A stretch of DNA of 64,000 bases, from positions 79,997-143,996 of the forward strand of contig NZ_JAAGLU010000029.1 of assembly GCF_010550245.1 (NCBI RefSeq), written 5' to 3'. This document shows positions 24,924 through 33,165 of the stretch, one piece after another (positions within the stretch are counted from its first letter, which is position 1; each line of letters opens with the position of its first letter). The position numbers and the translations under genes were made by a program. A model generated the notes under the pieces. It saw only the letters and a list, made by a program, of their open reading frames with translations. It searched no databases and was not told where the DNA came from. The stretch is from Streptomyces sp. SID12501 (GTDB lineage: Bacteria > Actinomycetota > Actinomycetes > Streptomycetales > Streptomycetaceae).

Positions 24924-25436
24924 GTGACGTCGAGTACGACCCCTGGCGGCCTCGCCCGGTTCAACGCCCTGGCGGAGTCCACGGCCCGCGCCGCCCTTCA
25001 CGAGGTCTGTGCCTCGACCGCCTGGGGGCGGCACCTGCTCGCGAAGCGCCCGTACGCCACCACCGAGGACCTGTACACGGCGAGCGACGCGGCGACGGCC
25101 GAGCTGACCGCCGACGACCTCGCCGAGGCGATGGCCGGGCACCCGCCCATCGGCCGTCCCGAGCCCGGTGATCCGACCTCCGCCCGCGAACAGCGCGGCA
25201 TGGCCGGCGCCTCCGAGGATCTGAAGGCGGAGATGCTCGAACTGAACCTCGCCTACCAGGAGCGGTTCGGCCATGTCTTCCTGATCTGCGCGACCGGCCG
25301 GACCGGTGAGCAGATGCGCGACGCGGTTCGGGAACGGATCGGGAACACGCCGGAGCGGGAGCGGGAGATCGTCCGCACCGAACTGGGGAAGATCAACCGC
25401 ATCCGGCTCGGCAACCTCGTACAGGAAGAGCACTGA
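24924..25436 (+). CDS. uraD: OHCU decarboxylase
   Basis: A 170-residue 2-oxo-4-hydroxy-4-carboxy-5-ureidoimidazoline decarboxylase, which releases CO2 to give S-allantoin, the last step of urate breakdown. The catalytic histidine is in GHPPIG, and the family's S-x-x-EQ-x-G (SAREQRGM) and Y-x-x-(K/R)FG-x-x-F (YQERFGHVF) motifs are present. The start is GTG 24924. Only 5 nt separate it from uraH, so the operon is tight. Confidence 0.94.
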   Translation: MTSSTTPGGLARFNALAESTARAALHEVCASTAWGRHLLAKRPYATTEDLYTASDAATAELTADDLAEAMAGHPPIGRPEPGDPTSAREQRGMAGASEDLKAEMLELNLAYQERFGHVFLICATGRTGEQMRDAVRERIGNTPEREREIVRTELGKINRIRLGNLVQEEH

Positions 25437-25441
25437 CAGAC

Positions 25442-25867
25442 ATGAGTACCGGCAGCACGGAAACCGCCGACCCCAGCGCCTTCGTCGCCTCCGTGTCCAC
25501 GCACATCCTGGACACCAGCGTCGGCCGGCCCGCCGCGGGCGTCGCCGTGCGGCTCGCCGCGCGCAGCGGGCGCGAAGCGGACTGGCGGGCACTGGGCGAC
25601 AGCGCGACGGACGCCGACGGGCGGTGCAAGGACCTGCCGGCGCTGCCGGAGGGCACGACCCATGTGCGGCTCGATTTCGAGGTCGAGCCGTACCTGGAGA
25701 AGAAGCAGGCCGATGCGCAGCAGGACGCCCCCGCGAACCGGGACAGCGTTGCGGCGGGAGCGTTCTTCCCGGAGGTGGCGATCACGTTCGCCGTCGTGCC
25801 GGGCGAGCACTACCACGTACCGCTGCTGCTCAACCCGTTCGGCTACTCCGTATACCGAGGGAGCTAG
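25442..25867 (+). CDS. uraH: 5-hydroxyisourate hydrolase (transthyretin-like)
   Basis: A 141-residue transthyretin-related enzyme that hydrolyses the uricase product 5-hydroxyisourate to OHCU. STHILD near the start supplies the catalytic histidine, and the protein ends in the invariant Y-R-G-S. The central FFPEVAITF and HYHVPLLLNPFGYS blocks are standard. An N-terminal extension of about 15 residues precedes the core. It lies 5 nt after uraD and 7 nt before the uricase start, so the three are co-transcribed. Confidence 0.95.
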   Translation: MSTGSTETADPSAFVASVSTHILDTSVGRPAAGVAVRLAARSGREADWRALGDSATDADGRCKDLPALPEGTTHVRLDFEVEPYLEKKQADAQQDAPANRDSVAAGAFFPEVAITFAVVPGEHYHVPLLLNPFGYSVYRGS

Positions 25868-25874
25868 CAGCACC

Positions 25875-26795
25875 ATGACCGATTCAGCAGGCAAGGCCCG
25901 CCCCGTCTTTCTCGGGCAGAACCAGTACGGCAAGGCCGAGAACCGCGTCGTGCGCGTCACCCGCGACGGCGCCACCCACCACGTCAAGGATCTCAACGTC
26001 TCGGTGTCGCTCTCCGGCGACATGGACGAGGTCCACCTCTCCGGCTCGAACGCGAACGTCCTGCCGACGGACACCACCAAGAACACGGTGTACGCCTTCG
26101 CCAAGGAGCACGGCATCGACTCGGCCGAGCAGTTCGGCATCCATCTGGCCCGGCACTTCGTGACCACCCAGGAGCCGATCCTGAAGGCGCGCATCCGGAT
26201 CGAGGAGTACTCCTGGGAGCGGATCGAGGCGGCGGGTGAGGGTGAGCACTCCTTCGCCCGGCAGGGCCAGGAGACCCGGCTGACCCAGATCACGTACGAC
26301 GGTTCGTCGTGGGAGGTGGTCTCCGGGCTCAAGGACCTGGTCGTGATGAACACGACCGACTCCGAGTTCTGGGGCTACGTCAAGGACAAGTACACGACGC
26401 TCCCCGAGGCCTACGACCGTGTCCTGGCGACCCAGGTGTCCGCGCGCTGGCGCTTCAACTGGTCCGACGAGGAAAGGGAGATGCCCGACTGGGAGGAGTC
26501 CTACGCGCAGACCCGCAGGCACCTGCTGTCGGCCTTCGCGGAGACCTACTCGCTCTCCCTCCAGCAGACCCTGTTCCAGATGGGTGCCCGGATCATCGAG
26601 CAGCGGGACGAGATCGACGAGGTGCGTTTCGCCCTCCCCAACAAGCATCACTTCCTGGTGGATCTGAAGCCGTTCGGGCTGAAGAACGACAATGAGGTGT
26701 ACTTCGCCGCCGACCGTCCGTACGGACTGATCGAGGGCACGATCCTGCGTGACGGCGCCGAGGCGCGTATCCCCGCCGACCTCACCAACCTCTGA
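25875..26795 (+). CDS. uox: Uricase (factor-independent urate hydroxylase)
   Basis: A 306-residue cofactor-free uricase that oxidises urate with O2 to 5-hydroxyisourate and H2O2. It has the two T-fold domains: NQYGKAENRVVRV at the start, the catalytic Thr in TDTTKNTVYAFAK, the oxygen-side NTTDSEFWGY block, and KHHFLVDLKPFGLKNDNEVYFA near the C-terminus. The start ATG 25875 follows GAGGGAGC. It is the third gene of the uraD-uraH-uricase operon, and the 8-oxoguanine deaminase follows 31 nt later. Confidence 0.96.
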   Translation: MTDSAGKARPVFLGQNQYGKAENRVVRVTRDGATHHVKDLNVSVSLSGDMDEVHLSGSNANVLPTDTTKNTVYAFAKEHGIDSAEQFGIHLARHFVTTQEPILKARIRIEEYSWERIEAAGEGEHSFARQGQETRLTQITYDGSSWEVVSGLKDLVVMNTTDSEFWGYVKDKYTTLPEAYDRVLATQVSARWRFNWSDEEREMPDWEESYAQTRRHLLSAFAETYSLSLQQTLFQMGARIIEQRDEIDEVRFALPNKHHFLVDLKPFGLKNDNEVYFAADRPYGLIEGTILRDGAEARIPADLTNL

Positions 26796-26826
26796 CGCGT
26801 AACCGGAAGTTAAGGACGGACGAACG

Positions 26827-28200
26827 ATGGTTCAGCGCATCGTCATCGAGAACTGCGCGGTCGCGACCGTGGACGCCGCCGACACCGAGTACGCGTCCGG
26901 CCATGTGGTGATCGCCGGCAACCGCATCGAGTCGGTCGGCGCCGGAAAGGCCCCCGAGGGTCTGACGGACGTGGTCCGGCGCATCGACGCGAGCGGGCAC
27001 CTCGTCACCCCCGGCCTGGTCAACACGCACCACCACTACTACCAGTGGATCACCCGGGGCCTGGCCACCGACCACAACCTCTTCGACTGGCTGGTGGCGC
27101 TGTACCCGACGTGGGCGCGCATCGACGAGCCGATGGTGCGCGCGGCGGCGCAGGGCTCGCTGGCCATGATGGCCCGCGGTGGTGTCACGACCGCCATGGA
27201 CCACCACTACGTCTTCCCGAAGGACTCCGGCGACCTGTCCGGCGCGATCATCGGAGCGGCCCGCGAGATGGGCGTCCGCTTCACGCTCGCCCGTGGCTCG
27301 ATGGACCGCAGCGAGAAGGACGGCGGCCTGCCCCCGGACTTCGCCGTCGAGACCCTGGAGGGCGCGCTCGCCGCCACCGAGGCCACGGTCGACGAGCACC
27401 ACGACCCCTCCTTCGACGCCATGACCCAGATCGCGGTCGCCCCCTGCTCACCCTTCTCCGTCTCGACCGAACTGCTGCGCGAGGGCGCGGAGTTGGCGCG
27501 GCGCAAGGGTGTACGCCTGCACACGCACGGCTCGGAGACGGTCGAGGAGGAGCAGTTCTGCAAGGAACTGTTCGGCATGGGACCGACCGACTACTTCGAG
27601 TCCACGGGCTGGCTCGGCGAAGACGTGTGGATGGCGCACTGCGTCCACATGAACGACTCGGACATCGCCGCCTTCGCCCGTACGAAGACGGGTGTGGCCC
27701 ACTGTCCGTCCTCCAACGCCCGGCTTGCGGCTGGCATCGCGCGTGTCCCCGACATGCTGGCGGCGGGCGTCCCGGTCGGCCTCGGCGTCGACGGCACCGC
27801 GTCCAACGAGTCCGGCGAACTCCACACCGAACTGCGCAACGCCCTTCTCATCAACCGCCTCGGGGCGCACCGGGAAGCGGCTCTGAACGCCCGTCAGGCC
27901 CTGCGCCTGGGGACGTACGGCGGCGCCCAAGTGCTGGGCAGGGCAAGGGAGACAGGCTCACTGGAACCGGGCAAGCTCGCCGACCTGGTCCTCTGGAACC
28001 TGGACACCCTGGCCCACGCGTCGATCGCCGACCCGGTCATCGCCCTCGTCCTCGGCGCGGCGGCACCGGTCACCGCGTCCTTCGTGAACGGCGAACAGAT
28101 CGTCGAGAACGGGCGGTTGCTGCACGTCGACGAGGACGAGATCGCCCGCTCGACGCGTGCGGAGGCCCGGCGGCTCGCCGCCATCGCGGCGCGAGCCTGA
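26827..28200 (+). CDS. 8-oxoguanine deaminase (TrzA/AtzB-type amidohydrolase)
   Basis: A 457-residue metal-dependent amidohydrolase. Metal ligands are in VNTHHHYYQW (H-x-H), LHTHGSE and HCVHM, with the catalytic aspartate in GLGVDGTASNES. NTHHHYYQ and GMGPTDYFESTGWLGEDVW are typical of 8-oxoguanine deaminase/hydroxydechloroatrazine hydrolases, which act on 8-oxoguanine to yield urate. Since uricase lies directly upstream, urate production for the same operon is the natural reading. Deamination of guanine is the alternative. Confidence 0.85.
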   Translation: MVQRIVIENCAVATVDAADTEYASGHVVIAGNRIESVGAGKAPEGLTDVVRRIDASGHLVTPGLVNTHHHYYQWITRGLATDHNLFDWLVALYPTWARIDEPMVRAAAQGSLAMMARGGVTTAMDHHYVFPKDSGDLSGAIIGAAREMGVRFTLARGSMDRSEKDGGLPPDFAVETLEGALAATEATVDEHHDPSFDAMTQIAVAPCSPFSVSTELLREGAELARRKGVRLHTHGSETVEEEQFCKELFGMGPTDYFESTGWLGEDVWMAHCVHMNDSDIAAFARTKTGVAHCPSSNARLAAGIARVPDMLAAGVPVGLGVDGTASNESGELHTELRNALLINRLGAHREAALNARQALRLGTYGGAQVLGRARETGSLEPGKLADLVLWNLDTLAHASIADPVIALVLGAAAPVTASFVNGEQIVENGRLLHVDEDEIARSTRAEARRLAAIAARA

Positions 28201-28250
28201 CACCGGAGGCCCTGGGCCCTGGGCCTCCGGGCCTCCGGGCCTGAATAGAC

Positions 28251-28282
28251 CTCCGGCCGAGGGGGACGGCCCTCGGCCGGAG
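28251..28282. terminator. Bidirectional hairpin terminator
   Basis: A perfect 13-bp stem (CTCCGGCCGAGGG, 28251-28263, with 28270-28282) and a 6-nt loop lie between the converging deaminase and chitosanase genes. Confidence 0.8.
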
Positions 28283-28339
28283 TCCTGCCGTCGCGTGCGG
28301 CCGTCACCACCGACCGTCACCACCGACCGTCTCAGCCGG

Positions 28340-29161
28340 TCAGCCGATGTAGTAACTGTCCCCGTACACCTTCCAGTCGAGCGGCGGATCCAGGTTCAGG
28401 TTCCCCTGGTCCAGGAAGACCCGCTGGGCGGTGTCCACGCGGCTGGTGTCCGTGTGGGCCGTCTCCTGCCGCATCGCCCATTCCCGGGCGTCGAGGAAGG
28501 CGTTCAGGTACGTCGTCTCGTCGCCGCCGTCTGCCGGGGTGGCCGCGTTCGCGTGGGCCCGCGTGCGGATCCCGCCGAAACTGAGACTGTCCATGCCGGA
28601 GCCGTGCATGACCATCGCGTCGTAGTAGGCGAACTGGCCCAGCGTGCCGACGCCGTCCTTCTTGGCGCGGGCGACGGCCGGGTCGAAGTAGACGCGGTCA
28701 CGCTCGTCGTCCTGGGCCCCGCGGAAGACGGACGTCTTCGCTGCCTTGCGCCAGGCGGCGGGGAAGCCCGGGTCCAGGCCGTCGTGCGAGTCCGTGCCGT
28801 CCACCGCGCGCAGCGCGGGCAGGTAGGCGGCCAGGACGTTGTCCGGATCCCGCGCGGTGTACAGCTCGACGAGGGCCAGCATGTCGCTCGTACCGGAGCA
28901 GAAGCCGATGATCCCGGCGGTGTAGCCGCGCCCGTCGCCGATGTCCTGGATGTACTTGTACTGCGCCCGCCAGTCCAGGGACGAGTTCTCCGCGCTGCAC
29001 ACCAGCCGCATCGCGATGTCCTTCTTGGCCGGGTCGTCGAGCCCGCTGCCGGTCGCCTCGGTGGTCGCCCCGGACGCGATCCGCTGGGTGGTCAGGATCG
29101 CGGTGGCGCCGAGGGCGGCCAACAACGTACGACGGGCGGCGGCTCTGTGCAGCATCGGCAC
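28340..29161 (-). CDS. csn: Secreted chitosanase, GH46
   Basis: A 273-residue endo-chitosanase. The N-terminus has twin arginines (AARRTLLAALG) and a weak hydrophobic core, fitting Tat export as known for Streptomyces Csn. Glu58 (VCSAENSS) and Asp76 (DIGDGRGYT) have the 18-residue spacing of the GH46 acid/base pair. GTG 29161 has GGAG 5 nt upstream; ATG 29155 is the alternative. It is monocistronic and ends at a bidirectional terminator. Chitosan from fungal walls is its expected substrate. Confidence 0.95.
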   Translation of the reverse strand: MPMLHRAAARRTLLAALGATAILTTQRIASGATTEATGSGLDDPAKKDIAMRLVCSAENSSLDWRAQYKYIQDIGDGRGYTAGIIGFCSGTSDMLALVELYTARDPDNVLAAYLPALRAVDGTDSHDGLDPGFPAAWRKAAKTSVFRGAQDDERDRVYFDPAVARAKKDGVGTLGQFAYYDAMVMHGSGMDSLSFGGIRTRAHANAATPADGGDETTYLNAFLDAREWAMRQETAHTDTSRVDTAQRVFLDQGNLNLDPPLDWKVYGDSYYIG

Positions 29162-29258
29162 GGGATCTCCAAGAAGGGCGCGGCAAGAAGAGGTCGAGAG
29201 TCGCGCACCAAGTTGGGAATGCCGTGGGGTGACGGTAGGAGGTCGCTGTGAGTACCGG

Positions 29259-29681
29259 TCAGAGTCCGAACAGCCGCGGCTCCGACGCCAGTGCGCGGAA
29301 GTACTCCTTCGGGTCCGTGACGAGCTTGCGCGCCTTGAGGTCCATCAGCCCGCCGACCGCCGTGATCTCGGCGCAGACCGTGCCGTCGGCCTTGCGGATC
29401 GTCTGCCGGATACGGAATGTCTTGCCCTCGCCCCAGACGAAGTCGCAGGTCACCTCGACCTCGTCGCCGGCGAGCAACTCGCGCTGATAGCGGATGGTGG
29501 TCTCCAGGGCCACCGGACCCACGCCCTTGGACGTCAGCCCCGCCTGGCTGATGCCCGCCGCGTGGAGTAACGCCCAGCGGGCGTGCTCCGCGTAGTTGAG
29601 GTACACGCTCTGGTTGAGGTGTCCCTGCACATCGGTCTCGTACCCGCGCACGGTCACCGGCACGGAAAACGGTTCGGCCAC
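29259..29681 (-). CDS. Acyl-CoA thioesterase, 4HBT hot-dog fold
   Basis: A 140-residue single hot-dog-fold thioesterase. The active-site block DVQGHLNQSVYLNYAEHARW replaces the usual D-x-x-GH-x-N...E arrangement almost exactly. LETTIRYQRELLAGDEVEV is the second typical block. GTG 29681 has AGGGG upstream; the longer frame to 29726 is not favoured. Similar stand-alone enzymes hydrolyse short or aromatic acyl-CoAs; the substrate here is unknown. Confidence 0.88.
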   Translation of the reverse strand: MAEPFSVPVTVRGYETDVQGHLNQSVYLNYAEHARWALLHAAGISQAGLTSKGVGPVALETTIRYQRELLAGDEVEVTCDFVWGEGKTFRIRQTIRKADGTVCAEITAVGGLMDLKARKLVTDPKEYFRALASEPRLFGL

Positions 29682-29796
29682 GACTTCCCCTTCACGACGG
29701 CTCGACTTCAGACTTCGCGACTTCACGGCGAACAGGACGGGGCAAGGGTACTGAGCGGTTGCTCACTGCCGTCAACTGCCTTGGCGCACAAGGTCG

Positions 29797-30456
29797 TTAC
29801 GTCCGTCGGGGCGACGCCAGCAGATAGCGCGTGCCGGTACGCGGCTCGGTGTACTCGCCGACCTGCCAGCCGGCCTTCTCCAGGGTGGCCGCACAGGCCC
29901 GCAGCGCGTCGCCGTCGGGCTCGCGCACGGCGACGGCCTCCGGCTGCGGGGTCGCCCGCACCCGGTAGCCACCACTGGCCCCGCCCCCGCCCCCGCTCCC
30001 GTCCTCGGGCCGGTGGCCGGCCGCCTCCAGCGCCAACGCGGCGGCCTGCACCAGATGCGTACGCTCCCAACCGCACGGACGGTCCATGGCTCCGTCCGTA
30101 TTGGTCATCCGGCGCAGCTCCAGCAGCCCCGTCCAGGCACTGTGCACCTCACGCGTCCGGGCGGCCCCGGCGGCCGGTGTCTCCGTCTCGCCGCCCACCC
30201 GCGCGGCGAACACTCCGGTGGTCCCGGAAGCAGGGGGAGCCGCGGGAGCGGCAGGCGTGTCCGCGGGCTGCGCTTCCTCCCGTATGCGATGGCCCGTCGG
30301 TGTCAGGAAGTGGTCGTGCGGTGGCCGCGGGTGCCGGAAGGCGAGCCCCCGCGCGACCAGCGCGGCGAGCTGGAACTCCGTTCCCCGCAGCCGTCCCGTG
30401 ACGGGCTCGGCGGCGCCGATGACGCGTCGCTGGGCGGCGGTCGGCGGTCGTGTCAT
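29797..30456 (-). CDS. Conserved hypothetical protein
   Basis: A 219-residue protein that I do not recognise as a named family. The first 45 residues (TAAQRRVIGAAEPVTGRL, then LAALVARGLAFRHPR and LTPTGHRIREE) look like a small winged-helix-type fold. A Pro/Ala linker follows, and the end (DALRACAATLEKAGWQVGEY, RTGTRYLLASPR) resembles a compact alpha-beta domain. GGAGGAG lies 6 nt before the ATG, and coding bias is clear. It stands alone between a thioesterase and a HAD-like gene. Confidence 0.65.
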   Translation of the reverse strand: MTRPPTAAQRRVIGAAEPVTGRLRGTEFQLAALVARGLAFRHPRPPHDHFLTPTGHRIREEAQPADTPAAPAAPPASGTTGVFAARVGGETETPAAGAARTREVHSAWTGLLELRRMTNTDGAMDRPCGWERTHLVQAAALALEAAGHRPEDGSGGGGGASGGYRVRATPQPEAVAVREPDGDALRACAATLEKAGWQVGEYTEPRTGTRYLLASPRRT

Positions 30457-30547
30457 GGCGCACTCCTCCCCGGTCGTCGGCCGATGCGGGCGCGGGCGAT
30501 CGGTCGGTCAGCCGTTCGCCCGGTCGATTCGAGCCGTTCCTCGAAGA

Positions 30548-31093
30548 CTACGACCAGGGTCCGACATCGCGAGCCCAGCGCTCCAGCTCGGCGAACTCGC
30601 GCTCCCCGAGACCCCTGCGCGGGTCGATCCGCAGCAGCAGTGCCCGCCCAGTGTGGTGCTCGGCCACATGGCGGACATCGAGGTCGGTGATCATGTCGTC
30701 GACCCAGACGAAGGGGCGCCCGTCGGCCCACTCCACGACGCGCCGCGTCTTCCAGTACAGCCCGTCGGGTTCCTCGGCGAACAGGTTGGTGAACTCGATG
30801 ACCGGCAGTGCGGCCGGCAGCCCGATCACCGGGCCGATCATCTCGTTCGCCTCGTGCATCCAGGTCGTGGCCCACGCCAGGTCGTAAGGCAGGGCCAGCA
30901 GCCGGGCGCCGTGACCGGGGTGCAGCCGTATCCGCAGGCCCCGCCGAAGCCGCCGGGAGCCCGGTTTCTGCCGGGCGGACCAGTTGGTGGGGTGCACCCG
31001 GCGGGTCACATAGCCCCGGTGGCGCAGGAGCCGGGCGCCGAACGGGTTGAGGGGGCCGTCGACGTCGAGGAGGAGCAGTGGTCGGTCCGTCAT
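30548..31093 (-). CDS. HAD-like hydrolase domain protein
   Basis: A 181-residue protein beginning with LLLLDVDGPLNPFG, the first HAD motif (DxDGxL). WVDDMITDLD near residue 140 can serve as the last acidic motif. The cap is absent and the middle WATTWMHEANEMIGP block is shared by a Streptomyces group sometimes annotated as secreted or HAD-domain proteins. The substrate is unknown. Confidence 0.78.
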   Translation of the reverse strand: MTDRPLLLLDVDGPLNPFGARLLRHRGYVTRRVHPTNWSARQKPGSRRLRRGLRIRLHPGHGARLLALPYDLAWATTWMHEANEMIGPVIGLPAALPVIEFTNLFAEEPDGLYWKTRRVVEWADGRPFVWVDDMITDLDVRHVAEHHTGRALLLRIDPRRGLGEREFAELERWARDVGPWS

Positions 31094-31141
31094 GGGGAGG
31101 GGTTACCCATGACGGACGGCGACTGACCGCCCCCGCGGGCG

Positions 31142-32350
31142 TTACTGCCGATAACCGCTCAGGAACCGCCCGATCCTGCTGATCGCCACCTCCAGGTCGT
31201 CCGCGTACGGGAGGGTGAGGATGCGGAAGTGGTCGGGGGAGGGCCAGTTGAAGCCCGTACCCTGCACGACCTGGATCTTCTCCTGAAGGAGCAGGTCCAG
31301 GACGAACTTCTCGTCGTCGTGGATCTTGTGGACGGCCGGGTCGAGGCGCGGGAACGCGTACAGCGCGCCCTTCGGCTTGACGCAGGAGACGCCCGGGATC
31401 TCGTTGAGGCGTTCCCACGCGCGGTCGCGCTGTTCGCGCAACCTGCCGCCGGGAGCGGTGAGTTCGTAGATGGACTGCCGGCCGCCGAGCGCGGCCTGGA
31501 TGGCGTACTGTGCGGGCGCGTTGGGGCACAGGCGCATCGACGCCAGCATCGTCAGGCCTTCGAGGTAGCTGCGCGCGTGCTGCTTCGGGCCGGTGACCAC
31601 CAGCCAGCCCGAGCGGAAGCCGGCCACCCGGTACGTCTTCGACAGGCCGCAGAAGGTCAGGACGACCAGGTCGGGGGCGAGTGCGGCGGCGGAGTGGTGC
31701 ACCTCGTCGTCGTACAGGATCTGGTCGTAGATCTCGTCGGCGAAGACCATCAGGCCGTGGCGGCGGGCCAGGTCGAGGATGCCCTCGATGATCTCCTTCG
31801 GATAGACCGCGCCGGTGGGGTTGTTCGGGTTGATGATGACCACGGCCCTGGTGCGGTCGGTGATCTTCGCCGCCATGTCGTCCAGGTCCGGGTACCAGTC
31901 GGCCTGTTCGTCGCAGAGGTAGTGGACCGCCTTGCCGCCGGCGAGGGTCGTGACCGCCGTCCAGAGGGGGAAGTCCGGGGCGGGGATGAGGACTTCGTCG
32001 CCGTCCTCGACCAGCGCCTGGACCGCCATCGAGACCAGTTCCGAGACGCCGTTGCCGAGGAAGACGTCATCGACGTCGACCTCCAGGCCGCGTTCCTGGT
32101 AGCGCTGGGCGACGGCCCGGCGGGCGGAGAGAATGCCGCGAGAGTCCGTGTAGCCGTGGGCCTGCGGCAGCATGCGGATCATGTCCTGGAGGATCTCCGG
32201 CGGCGCCTCGAAGCCGAAGAGCGCGGGGTTGCCGGTGTTGAGGCGCAGGACGCTGTGGCCCGCCTCCTCCAGTGCGTTGGCGTGCTCGATCACCGGACCG
32301 CGGATCTCGTAACAGACCTCGCTGAGCTTGCTGGACTGCCGGAACTCCAT
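31142..32350 (-). CDS. PLP-dependent alanine-type aminotransferase
   Basis: A 402-residue class-I aminotransferase close to the AlaA (glutamate-pyruvate) type. INPNNPTGAV and VFADEIYDQILY are the cofactor-binding blocks, the PLP lysine is in FCGLSKTYRVAGFRSGW, and the C-terminal FRILTLPYADDLE arginine binds the substrate carboxylate. It is divergent from the HxlR regulator across an 86-bp gap that holds a dense operator, so the regulator probably controls it. The stop is 48 nt from the neighbouring HAD gene start. Confidence 0.92.
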   Translation of the reverse strand: MEFRQSSKLSEVCYEIRGPVIEHANALEEAGHSVLRLNTGNPALFGFEAPPEILQDMIRMLPQAHGYTDSRGILSARRAVAQRYQERGLEVDVDDVFLGNGVSELVSMAVQALVEDGDEVLIPAPDFPLWTAVTTLAGGKAVHYLCDEQADWYPDLDDMAAKITDRTRAVVIINPNNPTGAVYPKEIIEGILDLARRHGLMVFADEIYDQILYDDEVHHSAAALAPDLVVLTFCGLSKTYRVAGFRSGWLVVTGPKQHARSYLEGLTMLASMRLCPNAPAQYAIQAALGGRQSIYELTAPGGRLREQRDRAWERLNEIPGVSCVKPKGALYAFPRLDPAVHKIHDDEKFVLDLLLQEKIQVVQGTGFNWPSPDHFRILTLPYADDLEVAISRIGRFLSGYRQ

Positions 32351-32379
32351 GCGCTTACGCCCCTCCGGTTTGTGTGTTG

Positions 32380-32414
32380 CTTGGTTTTACCAAGTATCAG
32401 CTTGGAAAGTCCAA
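32380..32414. promoter_or_regulatory. Phased CTTGG/CCAAG operator array
   Basis: Half-sites alternate at CTTGG 32380, CCAAG 32390, CTTGG 32401 and CCAAC 32410, about one helical turn apart. They form overlapping palindromes in the 86-bp gap between the aminotransferase and the HxlR gene. This is a likely autoregulatory site for the HxlR protein that also covers the divergent promoter. Confidence 0.6.
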
Positions 32415-32436
32415 CAACATGTCTAGACTGCGTCGC

Positions 32437-33084
32437 ATGTCACCTCGCCGAAGCTACGACCAGTACTGTTCCGTCGCTCGCGCCCTCGATGCCGTCGGCG
32501 ACCGCTGGACTCTCCTGATCGTCCGGGAGCTGCTGGCCGGTCCGCGCCGCTACACCGACCTGCACGCGGATCTGCCGGGCGTCAGCACGGACGTACTGGC
32601 GTCGCGGCTGAAGGACATGGAGCGGGACGGCCTCGCGAGCCGACGCCGGCTGCCGCCGCCGGGGGCCGCTTCCGTCTACGAACTCACCGGCCAGGGCAGG
32701 CGGTTGCTGCCGGTGCTCCAGGCGCTGGGGGAGTGGGGCGCGCCCGAGTTGGGCGAGCGACGTGCGACGGACGCCGTACGGGCGCACTGGTTCGCGCTGC
32801 CGTTGCTGCGCGGCCTGGATGCGGTGGGCGGCGGGGTGGGCGGCGCAGGGATCGTCGAAGTCCGGCTGGAGGAAGGCGAGTTCCACCTGTACGTGGGCGC
32901 GGAGGACGGTCCGGTGTACGGCGCCGGGCCCGCCCCCGAGGAGCCCGACGCCCGCCTGTCGATGGACACCGGGACGTGTGCGGCGATCGGCCGGGGGGAT
33001 GTCGGCGTGCTGGACGCCGTACGGGACGGGCGCATCGAGGTGACCGGCGAGGGAACACTCGCCAAGGCCCTGCGGGAGGCCTGA
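32437..33084 (+). CDS. HxlR-family regulator with SCP2-like C-terminus
   Basis: A 215-residue winged-helix repressor. YDQYCSVARALDAVGDRWTL followed by VRELLAGPRRYTDL and LASRLKDMERDGL is the HxlR/MarR-like DNA-binding domain (about 5-100). The C-terminal 75 residues (EFHLYVGAEDGPVYGAG, then GDVGVLDAVRDGRIEVTGE) resemble an SCP2 sterol-carrier fold that may bind a ligand. ATG 32437 fits the family's normal N-terminus; upstream in-frame codons lie in the operator. It is divergent from the aminotransferase. Confidence 0.88.
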   Translation: MSPRRSYDQYCSVARALDAVGDRWTLLIVRELLAGPRRYTDLHADLPGVSTDVLASRLKDMERDGLASRRRLPPPGAASVYELTGQGRRLLPVLQALGEWGAPELGERRATDAVRAHWFALPLLRGLDAVGGGVGGAGIVEVRLEEGEFHLYVGAEDGPVYGAGPAPEEPDARLSMDTGTCAAIGRGDVGVLDAVRDGRIEVTGEGTLAKALREA

Positions 33085-33109
33085 TCCGCAAACGAGGCCT
33101 GATACGGCA

Positions 33110-33143
33110 CATGCCTGCCGCGCGACCTTGCGCGGCAGGCATG
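33110..33143. terminator. Bidirectional hairpin terminator
   Basis: A perfect 14-bp stem (33110-33123 with 33130-33143, CATGCCTGCCGCGC) and a 6-nt loop lie 26 nt after the HxlR stop and before the converging membrane-protein gene. Confidence 0.85.
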
Positions 33144-33165
33144 GTGACGAACCGTCAGCTGTCGA

